Made by a program: the position numbers and the translations under genes. Positions 46,563 through 57,158 of a stretch of 64,000 bases of DNA are shown one piece after another. Position 1 is the first letter of the stretch, and every line of letters starts with the position of its first letter. This stretch comes from Variovorax beijingensis (GTDB lineage Bacteria; Pseudomonadota; Gammaproteobacteria; Burkholderiales; Burkholderiaceae_C), in NCBI RefSeq assembly GCF_007828835.1, contig NZ_VIVL01000009.1, positions 62,001 to 126,000 on the forward strand, given 5' to 3'. The notes beneath the pieces are model-generated. The model was not told the DNA's origin and ran no database searches. It saw only the letters and a program-made list of their open reading frames with translations.

Positions 46563-46955
46563 ATGAAATACCCGCCGCGGTCTTCGCCGTTTTCCGCCAT
46601 GGCGCCGATTGCGATGGTGATCGCGCTGTGCGCCATGCCGGCGGCCGCCGATACGAAGCCGTGCCGGACGCCCTGCCTTTCAGCCGCCGTGCCGCGCGAA
46701 CCGGCGCCGGCCGGGCCGCCCGCGGCCAGCTCGGTGGAGCCCAAGCCGGCGCCCGCGCCGGCTTCGAAGCCGAGCGCCAGGCCCAAGCCGCAGGCGGTGG
46801 CCGTGGTCGCGCCGCCGCCGACAGCGGAGGTGGAGAAAGCCCCGGCCCCGAAGAGGCCGCCGCCCTCCAGGCGCTGCAGCGAAATCAACATGCGCGCAGC
46901 GGTGGGGGAGCCGCTGTCGGACGAGGACATGAAGATCTTGAGGAGCCAATGCTGA
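46563..46955 (+). CDS. Small secreted Pro/Ala-rich protein, function unknown
   Basis: About 130 residues from the ATG at 46563, with a signal peptide (AMAPIAMVIALCAMPAAA) and a mature part starting DTKPCRTPC. The middle is low-complexity Pro/Ala/Lys, suggesting a flexible spacer in the periplasm. The end RRCSEINMRAAVGEPLSDED carries Cys near residue 104, and a final Cys is the last residue. The stop overlaps the next gene's ATG (TGATG), so the two are probably co-translated and may work together in the envelope. No family recognised. Confidence 0.72.
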   Translation: MKYPPRSSPFSAMAPIAMVIALCAMPAAADTKPCRTPCLSAAVPREPAPAGPPAASSVEPKPAPAPASKPSARPKPQAVAVVAPPPTAEVEKAPAPKRPPPSRRCSEINMRAAVGEPLSDEDMKILRSQC

Positions 46956-48160
46956 TGACGAAGACCATCCACCCGATCCGCACGGCGCTGCGCGCGCTCG
47001 CGCTGTCGTGCGCCGCGCTGCTTTGCGCTGCCTGCGCGCACCGGCCGGCGCCGGGCAATGCCATGCCTTTCGATCAGGCCGTCAACCAGGCCGTGGACGA
47101 CCTGATCGTGCAGACGCAGAAGCTGCCGGCCTTCCTGGCCAAGGTGGAGTCGTCGATCAAGCAGAGCCGCATCGTGATCGATCCGCTGCTCGAAGGCGCG
47201 AGCGGCCAGCAGACCGAGGTCACGCGCGTGGCGGAGCAGCGCATCGTGCAGCGCATGCAGTCGCAGTTCAAGCAGTTCACCGTCACGCCCTTCAACAACA
47301 CCGAGATCGAGCGCGCGCAGTACGTGCTCAACGGCACGCTGGTGCGCGACAAGGATTCATCCGACGGACGCTACCGCTTGAACCTGGCGTTGACCGAGAT
47401 CAAGAGCGGCGTGGTCATCGCGCAATCGGTGGCGCGCATCAGCGATGCAACGCTCGACACGCGGCCCACGGCCTTCTTCCGCGACAGCCCGGTGAACGGC
47501 AAGGACCGCGGCGTGGAAGGCTACATCCGCACTGCCGAAACGCAGCCGGGACAAGCCGCCGATGCGCTCTACCTGGAGCGCCTTCCCACGTCGACCGTGC
47601 TGCAGGAAGCCACCGCCGCCTACGAGGCCGGCCGCATGAGCGAGGCGCTCAGCCGCTACGAGGCCGCTTCGCGCCGGCCCGACGGCCAGCAGCTGCGCAT
47701 CTACAGCGGCCTGTATCTCACGCAGGCCCAGCTCGGCCGGACGGCCGACGCGGAGAAGACCTTCGGCACCCTGGCGCGGCTCGGGTTGGAAACCAACAAC
47801 CTGAGCGTGAAGTTCCTGTTCAAGCCCGGTTCGACCGATTTCCTGGCCGACCCGAAGATCAGCGCCGCCTATCCGATGTGGCTGCGGCAGATCGCGCGCC
47901 AGGCGGCGCAGATCGACGCCTGCGTGGTGGTCACCGGCCACACGAGCCGCACTGGTTCGGAGTCGGTCAACGAGCGCCTGTCGCTGCAGCGCGCGCTCAG
48001 CGTGAAGACCCGGCTGGTGGGCGAGGCGCCGCCGCTGTCGAAGAAGCTGCGCGAGTCCGGCATGGGATTCCGCGAGAACATCGTGGGCACCGGCGCCGAC
48101 GATGCGAGCGATGCGCTCGACCGCCGCGTCGAGTTCAAGGTCGCGCCCTGCGAGGCTTGA
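46955..48160 (+). CDS. OmpA-domain lipoprotein with FlgO/LpoB-like N-terminal region
   Basis: About 401 residues. The start at 46955 has AGGAG nine bases upstream and overlaps the previous stop. A lipoprotein-type signal ends LLCAACAHRP. Residues ~35-170 resemble the FlgO/CsgG/LpoB fold (AVNQAVDDLIVQTQKLPAF, KQFTVTPFNNTEIERAQYVL, YRLNLALTEIKSGVVIAQS). A TPR-like stretch (AYEAGRMSEALSRYEAASRR) follows, and the C-terminal OmpA domain has FKPGSTDF, VTGHTSRTGSESVNERLS and DRRVEFKV for peptidoglycan binding. It is probably outer-membrane anchored, linking to the cell wall. The domain combination is unusual and read by eye. Confidence 0.82.
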   Translation: MTKTIHPIRTALRALALSCAALLCAACAHRPAPGNAMPFDQAVNQAVDDLIVQTQKLPAFLAKVESSIKQSRIVIDPLLEGASGQQTEVTRVAEQRIVQRMQSQFKQFTVTPFNNTEIERAQYVLNGTLVRDKDSSDGRYRLNLALTEIKSGVVIAQSVARISDATLDTRPTAFFRDSPVNGKDRGVEGYIRTAETQPGQAADALYLERLPTSTVLQEATAAYEAGRMSEALSRYEAASRRPDGQQLRIYSGLYLTQAQLGRTADAEKTFGTLARLGLETNNLSVKFLFKPGSTDFLADPKISAAYPMWLRQIARQAAQIDACVVVTGHTSRTGSESVNERLSLQRALSVKTRLVGEAPPLSKKLRESGMGFRENIVGTGADDASDALDRRVEFKVAPCEA

Positions 48161-48275
48161 CCCACCCCCGTAGCTGCTCACTTCGTGTAGCCGCCCCCCC
48201 ATCAAGGGAGCAACACCAACGGCCCGGCAAAGCCGGTTCAGCGGTGTTCCGCGAAAAAGACGGAGAAGCTCAGGC

Positions 48276-48938
48276 TCAGGGGGCCAGGCGTTCGCGCACC
48301 CAGTTGCTGCCTTCGAGCCGGTAGCGCAGCCGGTCGTGCAGGCGGCTCTTGCGGCCCTGCCAGAATTCCCAGCGGTCCGGCACGAGCCGGTAGCCGCCCC
48401 AGTGCGGCGGGCGCGGCGGCGAGAGCAGGTGCTTGGCGGCGGCCACGGCCGCGTTCTTGACCAGTACGTCGCGGCCGCTGATCACTTCGCTCTGCGGGCT
48501 GGCCCAGGCGCCGATGCGCGAATCGAGCGGGCGGCTCGCAAAGTAGGCGTCGCTTTCCTCCGCGCTCGCCTTTTCCACGCGGCCCTCGATGCGCACCACG
48601 CGTTCGAGCTCGACCCAGTGGAACTGCAAGGCTGCGTACGGATTGCCCGAGAGTTCGCGGCCCTTGCGGCTTTCGTAGTTGGTGTACCAGACGATGCCGC
48701 GCGCGTCATAGCCCTTGATGAGCACGATGCGGCTCGAAGGCCGCAGGTCGCCGCCCACGGTGCACAGCGTCATCGCGTTGGGCTCGGGCACCTGCGCATC
48801 GATGGCTTCGCCGAGCCAGCGCTCGAACTGCCTGAGTGGATCGTCGGCGCTGTGCGTCTCGCCGAGCTCGGCGCGCTCGTAGCTCTTGCGCAGTGCGGCC
48901 AGCGCTTCGCTGGTGGGAGGGGAAGAGGAAGAACTCAT
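48276..48938 (-). CDS. pdxH: Pyridoxamine 5'-phosphate oxidase
   Basis: FMN enzyme of about 220 residues that makes pyridoxal phosphate, the last step of vitamin B6 synthesis and salvage. YERAELGETHSADDPLRQF opens the fold. PSSRIVLIKGYDARGIVWYT and YESRKGRELSGNPYAAL hold FMN and substrate contacts. The C-terminal signature WGGYRLVPDRWEFWQG and LHDRLRY is clear. I start at the ATG at 48938 (MSSSSSPPTSEALAALRKSY). It is convergent with the OmpA-domain gene and divergent from the MobA-like gene 68 bases away. Confidence 0.96.
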   Translation of the reverse strand: MSSSSSPPTSEALAALRKSYERAELGETHSADDPLRQFERWLGEAIDAQVPEPNAMTLCTVGGDLRPSSRIVLIKGYDARGIVWYTNYESRKGRELSGNPYAALQFHWVELERVVRIEGRVEKASAEESDAYFASRPLDSRIGAWASPQSEVISGRDVLVKNAAVAAAKHLLSPPRPPHWGGYRLVPDRWEFWQGRKSRLHDRLRYRLEGSNWVRERLAP

Positions 48939-49006
48939 GTCGGCATTGTTGCGCATGCGCCGCCGCCGAAAGGCACCCCGGGGCATTCCGCGCACATACT
49001 CGGCGC

Positions 49007-49579
49007 ATGGCGACAAAGGCGAATTCTCCGTGCGTGATCGTGCTGGCCTCGGGCCGCGGCGAGCGCTTCATCGCGGCCGGCGGCACGGGCCCCAAGCTGC
49101 AGGCGCCGCTGGCGGGCAAGCCGCTGCTCGAGCGCACGCTGGATGCGGTGCGCGCGAGCGGCCTGCCATGGCGGCTCGAAGACGCCGGCCATCCGGGCAT
49201 GGGCGACTCGATTGCCGCCGCGGTGCGCGCCACGCCGGACGCCGCCGGCTGGCTCATTCTCCCGGGCGACCTGCCGCTGGTGCGCCCCGAGACGCTGCGG
49301 GCCGTGGCCGGCGCGCTGGCCGGCCGGGTGCGCGCTGTGCAGCCGCAATACAGGGGCGAGCGCGGCCATCCGGTGGGCTTTTCGGCCGGCTGCGGCGCGC
49401 AGCTCGCGGCGCTGAAGGGGCCGCTGGGCGCAGCCTCCATCCTGAAGGCGATGCGTGCCATCGATGCGGTGGCCGACCTCGCGGTGGACGACGTCGGCAT
49501 CGTGACCGACATCGATACGCCCGAGGCCCTGGCCGCTGCCGAGGCGCTCTGGCTGGCGCGCTTCCCGGGCCAGCCCTAG
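49007..49579 (+). CDS. MobA/MocA-like nucleotidyltransferase
   Basis: Protein of 190 residues with an NTP-transferase fold. The N-terminal nucleotide loop is LASGRGERFIAAGG, followed by KLQAPLAGKPLLERTL, the metal-binding LPGDLPLVRP near residue 87, GHPVGFSAG and VTDIDTPEAL at the end. This resembles MocA/MobA-type enzymes that attach CMP or GMP to molybdopterin, but molybdenum genes are not in view, so the substrate is open. Confidence 0.85.
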   Translation: MATKANSPCVIVLASGRGERFIAAGGTGPKLQAPLAGKPLLERTLDAVRASGLPWRLEDAGHPGMGDSIAAAVRATPDAAGWLILPGDLPLVRPETLRAVAGALAGRVRAVQPQYRGERGHPVGFSAGCGAQLAALKGPLGAASILKAMRAIDAVADLAVDDVGIVTDIDTPEALAAAEALWLARFPGQP

Positions 49580-49583
49580 CCGC

Positions 49584-50126
49584 TCAGCGCCGCGCGATCA
49601 CTGCGCAGGCGGTGCGCGGGCCGGAGTTGCCGGCCGGCTGGGTGGTGAAATCGTCGCGGTCGCGGTGCACCACGAGCGCGCGGCCCACCACGTTGTTGGC
49701 GGCGCCTTCGGTCAGCGAGATCGTGTGAACGTCGACGCTGAAGCGCGCCACGCCGCTGCCGTCGGCCACCAGGCTCGGCAGTTCGCCGGCATGGCTGCCC
49801 GGCGCGCTGAACTTGCCGTGTGTGCCGCCCGTGGGATTGAAGTGGCCGCCCGAGGCGTTGCCGTTGTCGCCGCAGTCGCCCTTTTCGTGGATGTGGAAAC
49901 CGTGCTCGCTGCCCGGCGCCAGGCCGCGCACCTCGCCGGCCACGCGCACGCCATGGTCCAGCGCGGTGAAGATCACCGTGCCCCGCGTGGGGTTGGGCGA
50001 GATCGCGGCCGTGGGCATCAGTTCGGCGGCCGCGCTCGGCTTGCCGCCCATCATGCTGCCGCAGGCCGAAAGCAGGGCGCTGGCGAGAAGGGCGGTGCCG
50101 GTGGCGACGAAAAGACGATGGTTCAT
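49584..50126 (-). CDS. sodC: Cu/Zn superoxide dismutase, lipoprotein
   Basis: Periplasmic enzyme of 180 residues that removes superoxide. A lipobox LLSAC puts the lipidated Cys at 22. The metal site is visible as HGFHIHEKGDCG, GGHFNPTGGTHG, APGSHAGELPSL and VVHRDRDDFTTQP, with two Cys (in GDCG and RTACAVIARR) for the disulfide. Its start overlaps the stop of the upstream cyclotransferase gene (ATGA). The 3' end lies five bases from the convergent MobA-like gene's stop. Confidence 0.96.
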   Translation of the reverse strand: MNHRLFVATGTALLASALLSACGSMMGGKPSAAAELMPTAAISPNPTRGTVIFTALDHGVRVAGEVRGLAPGSEHGFHIHEKGDCGDNGNASGGHFNPTGGTHGKFSAPGSHAGELPSLVADGSGVARFSVDVHTISLTEGAANNVVGRALVVHRDRDDFTTQPAGNSGPRTACAVIARR

Positions 50127-50851
50127 GGTTTTTCCTTGGACGGTCCGGAGGATTGTTGGGGAAGGGGGGAAGAAGAAGATTTGTCCGGAGACCCTGGAAC
50201 ATATACCGGAGGCTGCGGCATCCCGCAATCGGTCGCCGCCCCGGCCTGCGCCTGCCGCTCCTGTTCCTCCTGCCGCTCCTGCGCGAGCGCGACCAGCCGC
50301 GCCAGCGCCGCATCGTGGATCGAGTGGCGGCGCAGCTCCAGCAAGGTCTGGCGCGCATAGTCGAGCGAGCTGCCGTAGCGGCCGACGGCATGCGTGAAGA
50401 TGTGGCGGTAGCGCTCGTCGCTGAGCTCGCCGGTGAAGTTGGGGCTGCGCCTGGACAGCGTGAAGGCCAGGGCGCGCACCGGGCCTTCGGGCGTGTTGCA
50501 CTTGAGCCACCGGGGGTCGTACACGCCGGTGGGCATTTCGCGCAGCCAGAGCCTGCGCAGCGTGTCGAGCCCGTGGGCCGACGGCACGCGGAACACCATG
50601 CCGCGGCAGCTGCCGCCCGACAGCAGGCCGAAGACGAGGCCGGGCGTCTGGACGCTGCCGCGGTTGATGCGGCTCCACATCTTGAGCGCGCGATGCCAGC
50701 CGTGCACCCAGGCCGGCCGGCGCTCCACGAAATCGAAGTCGGGCCGCCAGATCAGCGACCCATAGCCGAAGAGCCACAAGTCGTCGCGCCCGCCCCAGTC
50801 GGCAATGGCCTGTTCGAGCATCGGCTGCGGGTCGCGCAGCGGCCTGGGCAT
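50123..50851 (-). CDS. Gamma-glutamylcyclotransferase, ChaC-like
   Basis: Cytoplasmic protein of about 242 residues of the ChaC family, which cleaves glutathione to 5-oxoproline and Cys-Gly. The substrate loop LWLFGYGSLIWRPDF lies near residue 25-39, followed by RRPAWVHGWHRALKMWS, GSCRGMVFRVP and TLRRLWLREMPTGVYDPRW. The C-terminal ~50 residues are Gln/Glu/Pro-rich and poorly conserved. The start at 50851 gives the normal family length; a second Met ten residues in is possible. Its stop overlaps the sodC start. Confidence 0.92.
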   Translation of the reverse strand: MPRPLRDPQPMLEQAIADWGGRDDLWLFGYGSLIWRPDFDFVERRPAWVHGWHRALKMWSRINRGSVQTPGLVFGLLSGGSCRGMVFRVPSAHGLDTLRRLWLREMPTGVYDPRWLKCNTPEGPVRALAFTLSRRSPNFTGELSDERYRHIFTHAVGRYGSSLDYARQTLLELRRHSIHDAALARLVALAQERQEEQERQAQAGAATDCGMPQPPVYVPGSPDKSSSSPLPQQSSGPSKEKP

Positions 50852-50977
50852 GGGGTCCAGGCCCGGCGGTCCGGGATCGGGTGCGGGGCCCGAGGGGGCG
50901 CCGCCTACAATTTCGCGATCATGGTTCACCGCACCATTATTTACCGGCCCCTTTCTTCTTACGGAGTACGACCCCTC

Positions 50978-51529
50978 ATGAGCGACGACGACAGCCAGCA
51001 AAACTTCATCCTCGGATTTCTCCTGGCATTGATTGCGCTGGTGATTTTCTTCGTGCTGGGCATCGTGCTCTGGCACAAGAGCCATGGGCCGGCAACGGGC
51101 GGCATGCCCGCCGTCGCGGTGGCCGCGGTGTCTGCAGGGCCGGCGACCACCACCACGGTGGCTGAAGTGACCGAGACGGTGACGGTCGTCATTCCCGACG
51201 GAGCCAGCATCCGCGTGGCCGACGGCGTGGTGAACTTCTACTTCGCCAGCGGCAGCGCCGACCTGGCGCCCGGCGCGGCCGAGGCGCTGGCCGCCGTCAT
51301 CAAGGGCGTGGAAGGCGGGCGCAAGGCCGTGGTCTCGGGCTTCCATGACACCACGGGCGACGCGGCCATCAACGAGCAGCTCGCGAAGAAACGCGCCGAA
51401 ACAGTCCGTGACGTGCTGGTGGGCCTGGGGGTGCCGGCCGACAAGGTCGATCTGCAGCGGCCTGCCATCACCGCCGGCTCGGGCAACGACGCCCAGGCGC
51501 GGCGCGTGGAAGTCAAGCTGGTCGACTGA
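50978..51529 (+). CDS. OmpA-family protein with N-terminal membrane anchor
   Basis: A 183-residue protein with one transmembrane segment (ILGFLLALIALVIFFVLGIV, about residues 11-30), a Thr/Val/Ala-rich linker and a C-terminal OmpA-like domain (VNFYFASGSADLAPGAAEAL, GFHDTTGDAAINEQLAKKRA, RRVEVKLVD). It is probably anchored in the inner membrane with the OmpA domain reaching peptidoglycan. It is divergent from the ChaC-like gene and unrelated by position to the edd operon that follows after 170 bases. Confidence 0.88.
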   Translation: MSDDDSQQNFILGFLLALIALVIFFVLGIVLWHKSHGPATGGMPAVAVAAVSAGPATTTTVAEVTETVTVVIPDGASIRVADGVVNFYFASGSADLAPGAAEALAAVIKGVEGGRKAVVSGFHDTTGDAAINEQLAKKRAETVRDVLVGLGVPADKVDLQRPAITAGSGNDAQARRVEVKLVD

Positions 51530-51699
51530 GCCAGCAGCGGGGGCGGCGGGAAAGGGCCGTGGGGGCCCGCCAATCCGTATTGCCGGAGTGCGGATTTCCA
51601 TCGGCCTCGGTCGCAGGGTCTTGGTACCATTGACTTCCACGTCGAAGGTCGCAAAAGCGACAGTGGCCAGATGCTGGCAGCACGACCGAAACCATCCCC

Positions 51700-53526
<1,827 letters not shown>

Positions 53527-53542
53527 ACATTGGAGCAATGAA

Positions 53543-54178
53543 ATGACAGACAAACTCACCGCACTCGAGGTCATGCGCGATGCACCGGTCATTCCGGTGA
53601 TCGTGCTGCACGACGTGAAACATGCCATTCCGCTGGCGCGCGCGCTGGTGGCCGGCGGCATCCGCATGCTCGAGGTCACCTTGCGCACGCCGCAGGCGCT
53701 CGAATGCATCGAGGCCATCGCCAGGGACGTGCCCGAGGCCGTGGCCGGCGCGGGCACCATCCGCAGCGCGGCCGATGCGCAGGCCTCGGCGCTGGCCGGC
53801 GCGAAGTTCGGCGTGAGCCCGGGCTATACGCGCGCGGTCGGCAAGGCCTGCCACGACCTCGGCCTGCCGCTTTTGCCCGGCGTGGCCACCGGCAGCGAGA
53901 TCATGACGGCGCAGGAAGACGGCTACACCGAACTCAAGTTCTTTCCCGCGCTGCAGGCGGGCGGCATTCCCATGCTGAAGGCGTGGCAGGGCCCGTTCGG
54001 CGACGTGACCTTCTGCCCGACCGGCGGCATCCATGCGGACAACGCGGCCGAGTTCCTGGCGCTTTCGAACGTGGCCTGCGTGGGCGGCTCGTGGATCGTG
54101 CCTGCCGATGCCATCCGCAGCGGCGACTGGGCGCGCATCGAACAGCTCGCACGCGCGGCGAGCCAACTCGCACGCTGA
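53543..54178 (+). CDS. eda: KDPG/KHG aldolase
   Basis: Class I aldolase of 211 residues that splits KDPG into pyruvate and glyceraldehyde 3-phosphate. VIPVIVLHDVKHAIPLARAL opens the barrel. The catalytic Glu is likely in MLEVTLRT, GAGTI follows, and the Schiff-base Lys is in TELKFFPA near residue 132. FCPTGGIHADNA binds phosphate. It directly follows edd, and a HAD hydrolase gene begins seven bases later. Confidence 0.97.
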   Translation: MTDKLTALEVMRDAPVIPVIVLHDVKHAIPLARALVAGGIRMLEVTLRTPQALECIEAIARDVPEAVAGAGTIRSAADAQASALAGAKFGVSPGYTRAVGKACHDLGLPLLPGVATGSEIMTAQEDGYTELKFFPALQAGGIPMLKAWQGPFGDVTFCPTGGIHADNAAEFLALSNVACVGGSWIVPADAIRSGDWARIEQLARAASQLAR

Positions 54179-54185
54179 TCCGGCC

Positions 54186-54914
54186 ATGCGTGCGGATTTC
54201 GACGCCAGTGACCTGAAGGTCATTGCCTTCGACGTTTTCGGCACCGTGGTCGATTGGCACAGCGGCATCGCCGCCGAGGCCGAGCGCGCATTGCCGGGCG
54301 TCGATGGCGCTGCCTTTGCGCTCGCCTGGCGTGCGGGCTACCAGCCCGCCATGAGATCCGTGATGGAGCGCATCGCGGCGGGTGAGGGCGGCTTCACGCT
54401 GCTCGACGAGCTGCACCTGAGCATGCTCGAACAGGTGCTGCACGACTTCAGCCTGGCCGACCGGCTCGATACCGCCGCCAAGCGCGACCTGAGCCGCGCC
54501 TGGCACCGCCTGCCTGCGTGGCCCGATGCGGTGGAGGGGCTCACGCGCCTCAAGAAGAAATTCACCATCTGCACGCTCTCCAACGGCAACATCGGCCTGC
54601 TGACCGAAATGGCCAAGCGCGCAGGCCTGCCCTGGGACTGCGTGCTGTCGGCCGAAGTGTTCAAGGCCTACAAGCCCGACCCGCGCACCTACCTTGGCGT
54701 GGCGGGCGTGTTCGACGCGACGCCGGGGCAGGTCATGCTCGCGGCGGCGCACCACGACGACCTGGCGGCAGCGCGCACCTGCGGCCTCAAGACCGCCTAC
54801 ATCGAGCGGCCCCATGAATTCGGCCGCGCCCAGCCGAAGGACGTTTCGCCGAACCCGGACAACAACCTGCACGCGCGCGACATCAGGCAGCTGGCCGACC
54901 TGCTGGGCTGCTGA
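54186..54914 (+). CDS. HAD-type hydrolase, haloacid dehalogenase type II-like
   Basis: Protein of 242 residues with the HAD core. The nucleophile Asp is in VIAFDVFGTVVDWHSG near residues 14-16, LSNGN is motif II, KAYKPDPRTYL carries the motif III Lys, and MLAAAHHDDLAAARTCGL the last motif. The WHSG and SNGN segments match L-2-haloacid dehalogenases, but many of these act on other substrates. It is probably co-transcribed with edd-eda, so a role in sugar-acid metabolism or phosphate clean-up is possible. Confidence 0.9.
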   Translation: MRADFDASDLKVIAFDVFGTVVDWHSGIAAEAERALPGVDGAAFALAWRAGYQPAMRSVMERIAAGEGGFTLLDELHLSMLEQVLHDFSLADRLDTAAKRDLSRAWHRLPAWPDAVEGLTRLKKKFTICTLSNGNIGLLTEMAKRAGLPWDCVLSAEVFKAYKPDPRTYLGVAGVFDATPGQVMLAAAHHDDLAAARTCGLKTAYIERPHEFGRAQPKDVSPNPDNNLHARDIRQLADLLGC

Positions 54915-54942
54915 ACCATCGGCATCTGCGCCGGCGGCGCCG

Positions 54943-56004
54943 TCACCTGGCCCTGGCTGCGCTGAAGGATTTCGCGGACTTGATCATTCCCCGCATCATC
55001 TGCGTGAGGGGGAATTCCACGAACCTGTAGACCATGTGCGAAGCCCAGATCGACGCGATACAGACCGCAACGGAAATGGCAAGGATCTGAGGCACCGAGG
55101 TGAAGCCGAGCAGTTTGACCGCGAGGGGGATGGCCACCAGGATGAACGGGTGAAACAGGTACAGCGAGTAGGAGCTGTCCCCGATGGCCAGGATCACGCG
55201 CAGCCTGGCCCAGAACGATCCGAGCGATATCAACCCGAAGAAAATCATTGCAGAGGGAATTGCCAGCGCAAATCCCCGGAGTTCGCTGCTGCCAAGGCCT
55301 TCCGAAATTGCCAGATGCGCAAGAAATGCTCCGGCGGCCATCAAGACGATCGACACCGGCATGCTCTGCCGGATCAGCCCCTTCTTGAACGCCACGCCAA
55401 TGGCCACGCCGAAGGCGAACTCCAGGAACAATGAAAAATTCATGATCTTGTAGTCGAGGCCGGAAAGCAATCCAATGAACGACGCAGCGGCCAATACCAG
55501 GCACGCGAGATAGGCGTTCTTCGGCCTTGCGGTCGGCAGCGCGACCAGCGCCCACAGGCCGTAGAAAATGATTTCATAGGTGAGCGTCCATCCGTTATTG
55601 ACCAGGTACGGGGCGGACGTGGGCCACAGGAAGAACGACGCGGCAATGTCGGTGGGCTCCTGGGCATTGCTGTTGATCAGCTTCGGCGCAAGGATGAAGA
55701 CCAGCAGGGCCAGCAAGGACAGCCCCCAATAAAGGGGAAACACCCGGATGATCCGTTTCTCCATGAACTCCACGTGGGTCATGGTCTTGTTGGCCGTGAC
55801 AAAGTAGATGATGAAGCCGCTGATCATGAAGAAGATATCGACTCCGATGATTCCGAAATCGAACAGCGGAATGGCTCCACCGGAAAGTGCATGTGCTTTC
55901 TGCGCCGCGTGATGGACCACGACCAGCAGCGCCGCAATGCCTCTGCCTGCCTGAATGGATTCGACGTACTGTGGCTGGTCCACCGCAATGGATTGGGATT
56001 TCAC
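54943..56004 (-). CDS. Acyltransferase 3 family membrane protein (OafA/YrhL-like)
   Basis: Multi-helix inner-membrane O-acyltransferase of about 353 residues that would acetylate a surface polysaccharide or lipid-linked sugar. The N-terminal QYVESIQAGRGIAALLVVVHHA contains the catalytic His region of the family, followed by FFMISGFIIYFV, EKRIIRVFPLYW and NNGWTLTYEIIFYGL, all standard motifs. A GTG start at 56004 overlaps the upstream gene's stop (GTGA). The pair is AT-richer than its surroundings, suggesting acquired polysaccharide genes. Confidence 0.9.
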   Translation of the reverse strand: MKSQSIAVDQPQYVESIQAGRGIAALLVVVHHAAQKAHALSGGAIPLFDFGIIGVDIFFMISGFIIYFVTANKTMTHVEFMEKRIIRVFPLYWGLSLLALLVFILAPKLINSNAQEPTDIAASFFLWPTSAPYLVNNGWTLTYEIIFYGLWALVALPTARPKNAYLACLVLAAASFIGLLSGLDYKIMNFSLFLEFAFGVAIGVAFKKGLIRQSMPVSIVLMAAGAFLAHLAISEGLGSSELRGFALAIPSAMIFFGLISLGSFWARLRVILAIGDSSYSLYLFHPFILVAIPLAVKLLGFTSVPQILAISVAVCIASIWASHMVYRFVEFPLTQMMRGMIKSAKSFSAARAR

Positions 56005-57158
56005 GAAATTCGATCCTGACGGGTGGGACGGACAAAGAGCGGGTTGTTCGAAATGGCGGCGGCCTGCCTGCGCCGCAGGAGCCTCTTCTCGGCCAGCTCG
56101 GTTTTCTGCGCCAGCGCCATGGCGGAAAAGACGAGCGGGCTCACGATCGCGAAGTGGCGCGCAAACGAGCCGAAGTCGGGCTCGAACACCCCTTCGATGA
56201 TGAGGAAGGACAAAGGCGCAAGGGCCACCTTGCCGGCCTGGACCAGGTTCCTGTTGCCCGACTTCGCGCCCTCGACGACAACCTTCACCATCCATATGAA
56301 CGTGAAAGGCATGATCGAGATGAACGCCAATTGGCTGACCGAGCCGAAGCGTAGAAGTTCGAGCGGAAATGCCAGCCGGAAGAAGGTGATCGTGGCATTG
56401 AGCGCCTGCAGCAGGGCGTTGTCGGAGGCGATGACTGCCTCGATGACCGTTCGCGATCCTTCGGCGCCCACTTCCCGGTTCTCATTGACCGTTGCGCGGG
56501 CAAAGTCGAGCGTGGCGCCAAGTGCGATCTGGAAGGTCAGCGCGAGCGCGATATAGACGACGACGATGATGACCAGGAGCCTGAATACGGTGAGCTGCTT
56601 TCTGATCAACCGCAGCCCGAGCCACACGGCGCTGACCAGGAGCCAGTACTTTCTGACCACCCAGCCGTAGATCGTCGACGACAGGAACCACGTCAGCCCG
56701 AACCCGCTGTGCTGCGCCGCCATGACCGAGAGCAGAACCACGCAGGCCGACAGCATGTCCTTCGAAAGCACCGAAAGAAAAATGGCCCTGATGAATCCCC
56801 ATCCGAGCGAGACAAAAAATACGCCAAGGGGAATTCGGCTGAATTGGAGTATCGGTATGACAGTCAGCGTGACGCTCAGAAAAGCGCCGGCAATGGGCGC
56901 CGTCTTGGCGCTGAGCCCGGCCGATTCCAGCAGGAATGCGCTGCAGGCGTAGGAGTTTCTTTCCTCGATCGTGGTGGAAGTGAGCTGGCACAAATCGGCG
57001 CCGAAGAAACTCAATAGCGTTTCTTCATCCGGAAAATTCTGGGCCGCCGTATCGTGGTAGAGAAATGGAATGACACCGACGATCAGGGCGGAAAAGAAAA
57101 AGATGATCAGCGATATGGCCGGATCAATTGGCTTGCCGCGTATGCTCAGAATCGTCAA
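56001..57158 (-). CDS. Polytopic membrane protein, possibly a polysaccharide polymerase (Wzy-like)
   Basis: Predicted 385-residue protein with about nine or ten hydrophobic segments and a periplasmic-looking loop (NFPDEETLLSFFGADLCQLT) after the first. Long stretches such as LLVIIVVVYIALALTFQIAL have no recognisable enzyme motif, which is usual for Wzy/EpsG-type polymerases. No in-frame ATG lies near the 5' end, so I use the TTG at 57158 (TTGACGATTCTGAGC). It is translationally coupled to the acyltransferase gene, supporting a polysaccharide role, but the function is a guess. Confidence 0.7.
   Translation of the reverse strand: MTILSIRGKPIDPAISLIIFFFSALIVGVIPFLYHDTAAQNFPDEETLLSFFGADLCQLTSTTIEERNSYACSAFLLESAGLSAKTAPIAGAFLSVTLTVIPILQFSRIPLGVFFVSLGWGFIRAIFLSVLSKDMLSACVVLLSVMAAQHSGFGLTWFLSSTIYGWVVRKYWLLVSAVWLGLRLIRKQLTVFRLLVIIVVVYIALALTFQIALGATLDFARATVNENREVGAEGSRTVIEAVIASDNALLQALNATITFFRLAFPLELLRFGSVSQLAFISIMPFTFIWMVKVVVEGAKSGNRNLVQAGKVALAPLSFLIIEGVFEPDFGSFARHFAIVSPLVFSAMALAQKTELAEKRLLRRRQAAAISNNPLFVRPTRQDRIS

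Noticed and set aside
48161..48275. Intergenic C-rich stretch with short inverted pieces (AGCTGCTCACTTCGTG and CCGGCAAAGCCGG) that might be a dispersed repeat
   Set aside because: Only one copy seen here, no T-tract, and no clear boundaries; a genome-wide copy count would be needed.
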